Below are positions 18,115-25,459 of a stretch of 64,000 nt of DNA, piece after piece. Below the pieces are notes generated by a model. It had not been told where the DNA came from, ran no database searches, and saw only the letters and a list, made by a program, of their open reading frames with translations. Every line of letters begins with the position of its first letter. Positions within the stretch are counted from its first letter, which is position 1. Source of the DNA: Thermoplasmatales archaeon (GTDB lineage: Archaea; Thermoplasmatota; Thermoplasmata; Thermoplasmatales; GCA-001856825); assembly GCA_026127935.1 (NCBI GenBank), contig JAJSLL010000003.1, positions 46,781 to 110,780 on the forward strand, in the 5' to 3' direction. Made by a program: the position numbers and the translations under genes.

Positions 18115-18116
18115 GG

Positions 18117-20009
18117 ATGGCTAAAGTTTTTCATGTTCTGGTGAAACCGGGAAATGCACAGAAAATTTTGGCAAATGAATTTGATAGACTGAAGAAAGTT
18201 ATCATTAAATCTATTTCTGAGGCATCGGGATACGTTTCGGCTGAAGACGTCGATTCGGTCGAGGACGTTCCGCCGTTTGATAGGTCCGAAGTGGATGGTT
18301 ATGCTGTTGATCACAAGTGGGTAGAAGGATCTGAAGAGGACTCTCCCACTGAACTGGAAGTTGTCGGAGAAATCGAAATAGGAAAGTATCCGAAACTGGA
18401 GATAAAAGGAGCGAAGGCAGCTTACATCTCTACCGGATCTGCCCTACCAAGAGGAGCTGACTCCGTGGTGATGGTAGAATATACTTCCAGAGCTGGTAAC
18501 TACATCAAAATCTTCAGGTCCGTTGTTCCGGGGGAGAACATTGCCCATGCTGGTTCTGATTTCTTTGTGAGCGAGCCATTATTGAGAAAGAACGGAATCG
18601 TTTCTTCAGAAAATATAGCCTTACTTGCATCCTCAGGAATCAGTAGTGTCAGAGTGTTTGACAAGTTGAAAATTGGAATTGTATCCACGGGGAATGAACT
18701 CGTAAGCCCCGGAGGGAAGATAAAACAAGGTGAAATTTATGACAGTAACGCATACTATTTCAAATCGATGCTTGAGGGGACTGGATTGGTGGAGTGTTCA
18801 TTGCTCGGTATCCTTCCTGATGACAGAATAAAGACTGAGGATTTTATAAACGGCAACAAGGATAGGTACGACGTCCTGATTTCATCTGGTTCTACCTCTG
18901 CCGGATTCCACGATTTGTTGTACAAGGTAATAGAAGATTTGGGCGGTAAGATGCTTTTTCACGGTATTTCCATCAAACCTGGAAAACCTACTTTCGCTGC
19001 TGCCTTTGAGACGTCCATTTTTCTGGGAATGCCTGGATTTCCACTCTCAGCAGGTTCCGTAATGAGGTACATAGTAGTGCCGGCAATCCAATCTGCATTT
19101 GAATTCCCAGAAGTGAAAAGTAGACTGGTCGCTCTCCCCTTCAGGATAAACTCGGAACGAGGAAAGGATCTGGTTTTGCCTGCTATCATAAGCGGAAGCA
19201 AAAGGGCATATCCAATATTCGGGGAGTCGGGATCAATCAGTAGGCTTGCATATGCAGATGGTTTCATAGTGATTGGAAGCGGAAAGAGCTATTATGAGAC
19301 GGGAGAAAAAGTTCCCTTCTTCCCTTTGAGTCACACTAAGCGTGAAATATTATTCATTGGGTCAAACGACCCTTTAATGGAAAGAGTGATTCTTGATGCT
19401 TCTCGGTACCCTACAATCATCAATGCTGGTTCCTGGGGGGGAGTAGATGCAATTAGGGCGGGAGAGGCAGATGTCAGTGGAGTTCATTTGCTAAAAAATG
19501 GCGAATACAACACGTTTCTGCTGAGAGAAGAAGATCAAAGGAAATATCTGATGCTTAGAGGCTTTTCCAGGACACAGGGGTGGGTTTCTAGGAGCGGAGT
19601 CTCATCGTTCTCAAAGGTGCTTAGAGGGAACCTTACTTTCGTAAACAGAAACAAGGGTTCTGGAACGAGGGATCTTATCGAGACCGAAATAGAAAGAGAA
19701 CTCGGACACAGCTTTGAAAACGAGAATATCAAGGGGTACTACTGGGAGGCAAAAAGCCATGCCGCCGTGGCAAGAGCAGTCCAGCAAGGTCGGGCAGATG
19801 CGGGAATTTCAATACAGTTTTATGCAACCATCCTGGGCCTGAAATTTCACAAGATTCGGGACGAAAATTATGACATACTGATACAAAGAGATTTTTTCAA
19901 TTCTAAGCGTGGGAAGAAGTTAGTCTTAGAGTTAAAGAAAGCGAAGAAATACTCAATGGATTTTCCAGGTTACCTGTTCCCGCAAAATATTGGAGATACG
20001 ATCTCCTGA
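18117..20009 (+). CDS. MoeA fused to a periplasmic-binding-protein-like domain
   Basis: A protein of 630 residues. Residues 1 to about 405 are a second MoeA (PPFDRSEVDGYAVD, STGSALPRGADSVVMVEY, STGNELVSPGG, GMPGFPLSAGS). Residues about 410-630 form a substrate-binding fold of the PBP/LysR-effector type (LTFVNRNKGSGTRDLIE, AVARAVQQGRADAGISIQ), like the domain that binds molybdate in related proteins. The domain could sense or deliver the metal oxyanion or a pterin intermediate. Start is ATG 18117, with ribosome site GAGGTGGT spanning the moeA stop; the GTG in the track at 18108 is too close to it. It is co-transcribed with moeA. Confidence 0.88.
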   Translation: MAKVFHVLVKPGNAQKILANEFDRLKKVIIKSISEASGYVSAEDVDSVEDVPPFDRSEVDGYAVDHKWVEGSEEDSPTELEVVGEIEIGKYPKLEIKGAKAAYISTGSALPRGADSVVMVEYTSRAGNYIKIFRSVVPGENIAHAGSDFFVSEPLLRKNGIVSSENIALLASSGISSVRVFDKLKIGIVSTGNELVSPGGKIKQGEIYDSNAYYFKSMLEGTGLVECSLLGILPDDRIKTEDFINGNKDRYDVLISSGSTSAGFHDLLYKVIEDLGGKMLFHGISIKPGKPTFAAAFETSIFLGMPGFPLSAGSVMRYIVVPAIQSAFEFPEVKSRLVALPFRINSERGKDLVLPAIISGSKRAYPIFGESGSISRLAYADGFIVIGSGKSYYETGEKVPFFPLSHTKREILFIGSNDPLMERVILDASRYPTIINAGSWGGVDAIRAGEADVSGVHLLKNGEYNTFLLREEDQRKYLMLRGFSRTQGWVSRSGVSSFSKVLRGNLTFVNRNKGSGTRDLIETEIERELGHSFENENIKGYYWEAKSHAAVARAVQQGRADAGISIQFYATILGLKFHKIRDENYDILIQRDFFNSKRGKKLVLELKKAKKYSMDFPGYLFPQNIGDTIS

Positions 20010-20023
20010 AGGGAAACAGTCTA

Positions 20024-20497
20024 TCACTCCTTGCAGAGTTCTTCGTAGAGGTGTCCCATAATGGAGTTGATTATTGAGAACGCAACTCTCGTGGCATCGG
20101 GTGAACCAGGGATGCAATAGAGCTGCTTTCTGTCCTTGATGAAAAGGGTTGAGTTTGAGACATAGGCAAATCGTTCGTGTGACTCAGACCTGAATAGCTC
20201 ACCGAATCCAACCATTTCTTTTTCGGCAATTTTACTCAGGCTATGAACAGTGACGTCCCTCCTACTTGGCCCCGTTCCGCCAACGTAGATAAATACGTCG
20301 TGATCCAGGTGGGAATAGAATGCATTTACTATCTGTTCTTCATCGTCCTTGCAAACGATCCTCTCAACAGAATGGGAATTCTTGGCGAACTCTTGTCTCA
20401 GATTCTCTCCTGAAACATCTGTTTCGTCTGTTCTAGAAGTCGAAACGGTAACTATGATAATCTTAAGCTTCCTTTCAGGTCCTTTGCTGTGAACCAT
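20024..20497 (-). CDS. moaB: Molybdopterin adenylyltransferase MoaB/MogA family
   Basis: A 157-residue protein that activates molybdopterin with AMP before metal insertion. Diagnostic segments: IIIVTVSTSRTDE, the nucleotide/pterin loop YVGGTGPSRRDVT and YCIPGSPDATRVAF. The PGSP loop replaces the more common LPGNP/LPGSP. It lies downstream of moaC on the same strand with a 23-bp overlap, giving a two-gene operon convergent with the two moeA genes. The ATG start is followed by a basic stretch (MVHSKGPERKLK), so the true start may be a few codons later. Confidence 0.9.
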   Translation of the reverse strand: MVHSKGPERKLKIIIVTVSTSRTDETDVSGENLRQEFAKNSHSVERIVCKDDEEQIVNAFYSHLDHDVFIYVGGTGPSRRDVTVHSLSKIAEKEMVGFGELFRSESHERFAYVSNSTLFIKDRKQLYCIPGSPDATRVAFSIINSIMGHLYEELCKE

Positions 20498-20924
20498 CCT
20501 TATCTTTCCTCTTTTCTAGTACTCTAACACCTAAAATCTCTGTAGTGCTGTATTGGCCATCCTTGTCCTTTTCCAGATATTTTGTCATGTCCCAGATATT
20601 GAGGAGCATTGCATTCGTGCAGCTTAGGGCTTCCATCTCTACCCCCGTTTTGTAGTGGGCTTTTACCAGACACTCGACTTCGACTCCTCCATCCCTTAAA
20701 ATCACCTCCGGAGTAACCGATTCGATTGGGATGGAATGACAATGAGGAATATTTAGGTGGGTCATTTTCGCACCCATGACTCCTGCCACTCTTGAGATTT
20801 CGAGCACGTCACCCTTCTTAACATTCCTGTTCCTTATAACTTGAACCGTCTCTGGCTTGAGTTTGATAAACCCTACAGCTCGGGCTTCTCTTAACACAAC
20901 TGGTTTTTGACCAATATCTATCAT
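20475..20924 (-). CDS. moaC: Cyclic pyranopterin monophosphate synthase MoaC
   Basis: Second enzyme of molybdenum-cofactor synthesis, acting after MoaA. The 149-residue sequence has the ARAVGFIKLKPETV start, GVMGAKMTHLNIPHCHSIP (usually IPLCHPI) and the active-site VEMEALSCTNAMLLNIWDMTKYLEKD, including the conserved Lys. Length is normal. First gene of the moaC-moaB pair. MoaA, MoaE and MoaD are not in this window, so the pathway is only partly encoded here. Confidence 0.95.
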   Translation of the reverse strand: MIDIGQKPVVLREARAVGFIKLKPETVQVIRNRNVKKGDVLEISRVAGVMGAKMTHLNIPHCHSIPIESVTPEVILRDGGVEVECLVKAHYKTGVEMEALSCTNAMLLNIWDMTKYLEKDKDGQYSTTEILGVRVLEKRKDKDGSQQRT

Positions 20925-21098
20925 GTTCGAGTATCTGGTAAGAATGAAGTTGCTTATCTAAACATTTTGCTATCCAGAAGTGATCCAACCCCAGGTTTTA
21001 TCTAAAAACAATGGTTTAGTTTTGAGAAAGAATAATAGAATAAAAAAATAAAAAACTATTGGAAAGTGCGGAATACCCAACTAGTTATGAAGGGAAGA

Positions 21099-22742
21099 TT
21101 ATTCTTCCTCCTGTAAGTATTGTGTTCCCAACGTTCCTATCTCCACTATCTCTTCCGTTTTGTATCCACTGTAGAGTGACCAGAAGTAGAAGATCAGTGC
21201 TACGAATGCGACCACAATCAAGTCCAGAGGGAATGATAAGATCCCTCTACCACCGAAAGAAGCTCCGCCGATGTAAGAGAGAATTACCAACACGATTACG
21301 AAAACTGGCACCCACATTCCTGCCTTAAGACTTTTCGCGTCAAATTTCCCCGGTGCCTTGAACACGTATACCATTACAGCCCATAGGACCAGACCTATGA
21401 ATATCGCAATAGCCAGGTATGCAACCAGCGGCCATCCTGTCCAGTAGACAATTTCGGAAGCACCAATGAATGCGATTGGAGAGAGAATTGACGCACCACG
21501 TAGTTTAAACGGCCTCTTGAATTCAGACGCATGCTTTCTGAGAGTCATAAGGGCGGTCCCCCCTACGATGTAAGTGAACACTGTTGAGCTCGATATAAAT
21601 CCGACCATTTTGTACCAGCTTGGGAAAGGAATGAAGAATACGAACCCAATGAGCAGTGAAACAAGCAGTGGAAGAACTGGTATTCTGTGCTTTTCATGTA
21701 CCTTGATCATAGATTTTGGGAAATAGCCCATAGTCCCAAGACCGTACAAGGTTCTTTGAGAAGTTCCAAGATAAACGTTTAAGGTTCCTGACGGCGATAC
21801 GTATGCATCTGCAAATAGCAAATAGGTCAAAGCAACAAGTCCGGCAGAAGATGCAAGCGTTGCAAACGGAGCAGTTACAACTCCTCCAGTCAGCGCATTC
21901 CAGTGCCCTACTGTTACTCCAATTACTGCCCAATTAACTTGCCCTATAAACACTACTTGAAGCAGAGTATAAAGGGCTATGCCTATTAGAACAGAACCTA
22001 CTGTTGCCCTTGGTATTGATCTTTGAGGTGTTTTTGCTTCTCCTCCGTAATCAAGAGCCTGTCTGAATCCTAGGTAGGAGAATACGATTCCAGAAAGTGA
22101 GACTGCAGCAAATACACTTGACCACCCGTAAGGGACTGTACCTGTACTTAGGAAAAAGTTTGAGACGTTGAAATGGACCACGAACAGTGCAATAACTGTT
22201 CCAACTGGTATGATAAGTTTCCACCACGTCATTCCAGTATTCGTTTTCCCCATTATTCTGACACCAAGGTAATTCAGGAAGAAGAAGAGTATCATAAGTA
22301 GTGCAGCAAGCAAAATACCAAGTGCTGATAAAACTCCTGTCGGGGCTACAAGTCCCTTAATATATGTTCCTGCATAAGTTATTACAGCTTCTGCTTCTAT
22401 TGCTGGAACAGACACTGCCGAAAGAAAATAAGCCCAACCGAAAAGATAGCCTGCGAAAGAGCCGTGAGAGTACTGCGCATACCTCACTATTGCGCCTGAT
22501 CTAGGTATCATAGCACCGAGTTCTGAGTACACTAATGCTATTACCAGCACTATGAGTCCACCTATTATCCACGCGAAAATTGATCCAGGTCCTGCTAGTA
22601 TAGCAGCGCCTGAAGCTGCAAATAGCCAGCCAGATCCAATTATACCTCCGAGACTTAGAAAAAGTAAGTCCCAAGTGGTTAGAGCCTTCCGAAGCTTTTT
22701 GTCTGAAATGTTCGAAGCCTTTACTGTTTCAGTTTCCACCAT
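21099..22742 (-). CDS. Amino acid permease, APC superfamily
   Basis: A 547-residue membrane protein with about 12-14 hydrophobic helices. The first helix carries the substrate/Na+-site motif LFLSLGGIIGSGWLF, characteristic of APC amino-acid/polyamine transporters, and AQYSHGSFAGYLFGWAYFL follows as in that family. Substrate cannot be told. It is longer than the usual 450-500 residues because of extra C-terminal helices. Single gene; about 80-100 bp upstream of its ATG are three ACTCG repeats spaced exactly 10 bp, which may bind a regulator. Confidence 0.88.
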   Translation of the reverse strand: MVETETVKASNISDKKLRKALTTWDLLFLSLGGIIGSGWLFAASGAAILAGPGSIFAWIIGGLIVLVIALVYSELGAMIPRSGAIVRYAQYSHGSFAGYLFGWAYFLSAVSVPAIEAEAVITYAGTYIKGLVAPTGVLSALGILLAALLMILFFFLNYLGVRIMGKTNTGMTWWKLIIPVGTVIALFVVHFNVSNFFLSTGTVPYGWSSVFAAVSLSGIVFSYLGFRQALDYGGEAKTPQRSIPRATVGSVLIGIALYTLLQVVFIGQVNWAVIGVTVGHWNALTGGVVTAPFATLASSAGLVALTYLLFADAYVSPSGTLNVYLGTSQRTLYGLGTMGYFPKSMIKVHEKHRIPVLPLLVSLLIGFVFFIPFPSWYKMVGFISSSTVFTYIVGGTALMTLRKHASEFKRPFKLRGASILSPIAFIGASEIVYWTGWPLVAYLAIAIFIGLVLWAVMVYVFKAPGKFDAKSLKAGMWVPVFVIVLVILSYIGGASFGGRGILSFPLDLIVVAFVALIFYFWSLYSGYKTEEIVEIGTLGTQYLQEEE

Positions 22743-23190
22743 GAAAACGTTTATGGTTTATTCTCTATATTAATATTGCCTCCTTTTTGGCAGAAATTGT
22801 ATAGTAAATAGTCTTGCCCGACTCGTTTCTACTCGAGCTTACTCGTCATTCCCCGGTATCTCGTTTAAGGTGAAAAATGATGAGAAGAACAAAAAACTAT
22901 CACAGACCAGTATGCATTTTCCGCTGCTTCGATTATGATCCGTTTCCCTTGGGCATAAATTCTCGCAATGGGAGACCTAATAATATTTCAGTAGAAGGTA
23001 AAAGAATATCATGGAGGGAGCTTAACCCATCAAGATTACGGAAAAACGGTACTAAATGAAGGGCAAATAAAGAGGTTAACAGGTTTCTCTCAGACGGATA
23101 ACTGGTATATCACCTCTCTGACAAGTCCGATTGTTTTTCTACTTAATTCTTGATTAAACTTGTAAATCACTTCATGTATTGAGCAATAAT
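22743..23190. other. Non-coding stretch between two divergent transporter genes
   Basis: About 450 bases. It contains the ACTCG repeats near the permease end and the TATA box of the MFS gene at the other end. The 60-codon plus-strand ORF at 22877-23059 has an unremarkable composition, no recognisable domain and no promoter I can support, so I do not call it a gene. Confidence 0.55.
22821..22845. repeat. Three ACTCG direct repeats with exact 10-bp period
   Basis: ACTCG begins at 22821, 22831 and 22841, with unrelated 5-bp spacers between. The period of one helical turn puts all three on one face of the DNA. They are 78-102 bp upstream of the permease ATG, a position suited to an activator. 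Significance is uncertain because the units are short. Confidence 0.4.
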
Positions 23191-23200
23191 TTAATTATAA
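23191..23200 (+). promoter_or_regulatory. TATA box of the MFS-PhoU fusion gene
   Basis: TTAATTATAA is centred exactly 26 bp before the ATG at 23222 and there is no Shine-Dalgarno, consistent with a leaderless transcript. Confidence 0.6.
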
Positions 23201-23221
23201 CAGCTTGTCATTTCTATTAGA

Positions 23222-25195
23222 ATGGAAGCGGTCTCCAGAAATCAAAACCGATTTATTAGGAAGGTAGTTTCGTTATCTGCCGCAGGGGTTTTCTTAGACG
23301 GTTACGATCTCTTCATAATTTCTGTTGTCTTGATCTACGTCAATTCTCAGAATTGGGTTGCTACTGGAACAGGAGCAGGGGCAATTCAGACCGGTCTGAT
23401 ACAGTCGTCAGCCCTCATGGGAATGTTTGTGGGTGCTCTGCTCCTTGGAAGATTTGCCGACCGAGTTGGACGGAGAACCCTCTATATAATAGACTTGATA
23501 TTCTTCGTTTTCTTTGGATTCCTGACAGCACTCGCAACCAATGCTAATCAGTTGATAATTTTTAGATTTCTGCTGGGAATAGGCATAGGCGCCGACTATC
23601 CTATATCATCGACTTATGTTGCCGAATTCTCTCCGAAACACCTAAGAGGAAAGCTAATAACGACAACTTTCATGTTCTGGGGAATAGGTTCGATCATCGC
23701 CGCAGTGATCGGTTTCACTTTCGGCAGATTCGAGTACTTCAATATCTTCGGGATGCAAGTGGCATCCTGGAGAATAATGTTAGCGTCTGGAGTAGTTCCA
23801 GCAATAGTTGTACTATTCTTGAGGCATTCGATGCCGGAGTCTCCAAGATGGCTACTGGCCAATAATCAAAAAGAAAAGGCAAAGAACATTATTGAGGAAA
23901 TTAAACAGAAGTACGGTCTTGATTATAGCAAGGACCTATCCGCTGTCGAACCAGAGAGGAGGGGAAAGATATCGGAGCTATTTGGGAGAGCGTACAGAAA
24001 GAGGACAATGTTCTCATGGATCCCCTGGTTCTTTATGGACTATGGAGTTTATGGAGTGGGTATATCCATTCCATTGATCCTCGTTTCGGTAGGATTCAAA
24101 GGTACGACAATCTTAGACAAGGTAGATGCAATTCTTGGTACAATTATCATTGATGTATTTATACTCGTAGGCTTCATTGTCGCAATATTCATCATAGAGA
24201 AAATTGGAAGATTAAAGTTACAGGAAGTTGGTTTCCTTGGAATGGCTGTTGGGGCACTCATCTTCGCATTCAGTTATGGTTACGGCATCTACCTCGTTAT
24301 GGCCACCCTGATTTTCTACGAATTCTTCGAGAATATGGGCCCGAACGTGACCACCTGGATAGTACCAACTGAAATATTTCCCACGAGACTTAGGGCAACC
24401 GCTCAAGGAACTTCATCAGCATTCAGCAGGATAGGGGCAGTGCTGGGCACATTCACCTTCCCCCTACTGGAGCACTACTATGGGTGGAAGGTGACGTTCC
24501 TAGTCGTTTTCGCATTCATGGTGGGCGGAGGTCTTTCATCCTGGTTGTTCGGGACTGAAGCGGCTAGTCTCTCTCTTGAAGAATCATCATTAGTCTTTCT
24601 GGAATTTTCCAACTACCTGAAGAAACTTGGAACAAAGGTGCAGGAGGCTTCGGAGGAACTTTTTGCGATGGTCTCCAAGTATGACCGATTGGGAGAGAGA
24701 GCTGAATCGATAAAGAATCTGGAGCACGACGCAGACGAAATAGTCCACCAAATCTACAACAGAGTAAATCTTATGCCTAAACCGCTAGAGTCTGTAGATG
24801 TAGGAAACCTTGCAACGAAGTACGACGACATTCTGGACTTCATGGACGGAGTCGCGAAGAGATTGGCCCTTTTCAAAGTTGAAAAGACGACCGAAATGCA
24901 AGAATTTGCAAAGGTCATACTTGCTTCGGTGGCCGAGGTTACAGCAGCATTCAACATGTTCGGGAATTTCACTGAGGGAGATACTTCGGAGATAAGAAAA
25001 CAGATTGTGAAGATAAACGAGCTTGAAAACAGGGCAGATGACATCTTGGAAACTTCATACAATACACTATTTTCGAAAAACGATCCGATAACAGTGATCA
25101 AACTGAAGGAGATTTATGAGATAATGGAAACGGTGACGGACAAGTGTGAGGACGTTTCAGATATATTCATGGACCTTGTGATTAAGTACAGTTAG
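23222..25195 (+). CDS. MFS (phosphate:H+ symporter-like) transporter fused to a PhoU/DUF47 domain
   Basis: A 657-residue two-part protein. Residues 1 to about 450 are a 12-helix MFS carrier with the DGYDLFIISV segment in helix 1, the GRFADRVGRRT loop and GIGIGADYPISSTYVAE, which resembles the GGDYPLSA signature of the phosphate:H+ symporter (Pho84) family. Residues about 460-657 are all-helical with LEHDADEIVHQIYNRV and INELENRADDILETSYN, the paired E(x)6D motifs of PhoU/DUF47 proteins that normally act beside Pit phosphate carriers. A phosphate transporter with built-in regulatory domain is the best reading; sugar/acid transport is the alternative. Leaderless TATA spacing upstream. Confidence 0.85.
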   Translation: MEAVSRNQNRFIRKVVSLSAAGVFLDGYDLFIISVVLIYVNSQNWVATGTGAGAIQTGLIQSSALMGMFVGALLLGRFADRVGRRTLYIIDLIFFVFFGFLTALATNANQLIIFRFLLGIGIGADYPISSTYVAEFSPKHLRGKLITTTFMFWGIGSIIAAVIGFTFGRFEYFNIFGMQVASWRIMLASGVVPAIVVLFLRHSMPESPRWLLANNQKEKAKNIIEEIKQKYGLDYSKDLSAVEPERRGKISELFGRAYRKRTMFSWIPWFFMDYGVYGVGISIPLILVSVGFKGTTILDKVDAILGTIIIDVFILVGFIVAIFIIEKIGRLKLQEVGFLGMAVGALIFAFSYGYGIYLVMATLIFYEFFENMGPNVTTWIVPTEIFPTRLRATAQGTSSAFSRIGAVLGTFTFPLLEHYYGWKVTFLVVFAFMVGGGLSSWLFGTEAASLSLEESSLVFLEFSNYLKKLGTKVQEASEELFAMVSKYDRLGERAESIKNLEHDADEIVHQIYNRVNLMPKPLESVDVGNLATKYDDILDFMDGVAKRLALFKVEKTTEMQEFAKVILASVAEVTAAFNMFGNFTEGDTSEIRKQIVKINELENRADDILETSYNTLFSKNDPITVIKLKEIYEIMETVTDKCEDVSDIFMDLVIKYS

Positions 25196-25231
25196 TTGTC
25201 AAGTTTATCTATCAAGAATATATCTGCAAAT

Positions 25232-25459
25232 ATGGTGAAATTGAGGATCACCGTTACACTCAAGAAGACGGTAGAGGATTCCGAAGGTGATTCGGTAAAG
25301 AAGGCCCTTAAGCTGCTCGGGTATGAAGGCGTGAAAGAGGTCAGGGCTGGAAAAATCTATTTCATAACTCTTGTCAAAGGGAGCAAGAAAACGGGAAAGG
25401 AATTCTGTGAGAAGCTCCTCGCAAATCCAGTCATTAATGAGTGTGTAGTGGATGATTGA
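25232..25459 (+). CDS. purS: Phosphoribosylformylglycinamidine synthase subunit PurS
   Basis: Small (75-residue) subunit that bridges PurL and PurQ in the FGAM synthase complex of purine synthesis. It begins MVKLRITVTLKKTVEDSEGD and contains the typical VKKALKLLGYEGVKEVRAGK, then VINECVVDD at the end. The track starts at TTG 25196, but PurS proteins start at this strand, and a GTTTATCTA box lies 26 bp before ATG 25232, so the shorter start is preferred. It overlaps purL by 8 bases and heads a purSLQ operon. Confidence 0.93.
   Translation: MVKLRITVTLKKTVEDSEGDSVKKALKLLGYEGVKEVRAGKIYFITLVKGSKKTGKEFCEKLLANPVINECVVDD

Noticed and set aside
22877-23059. 60-codon plus-strand ORF in the gap before the MFS-PhoU gene
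   Set aside because: No recognisable domain, no convincing ribosome site or promoter, and composition like non-coding sequence.
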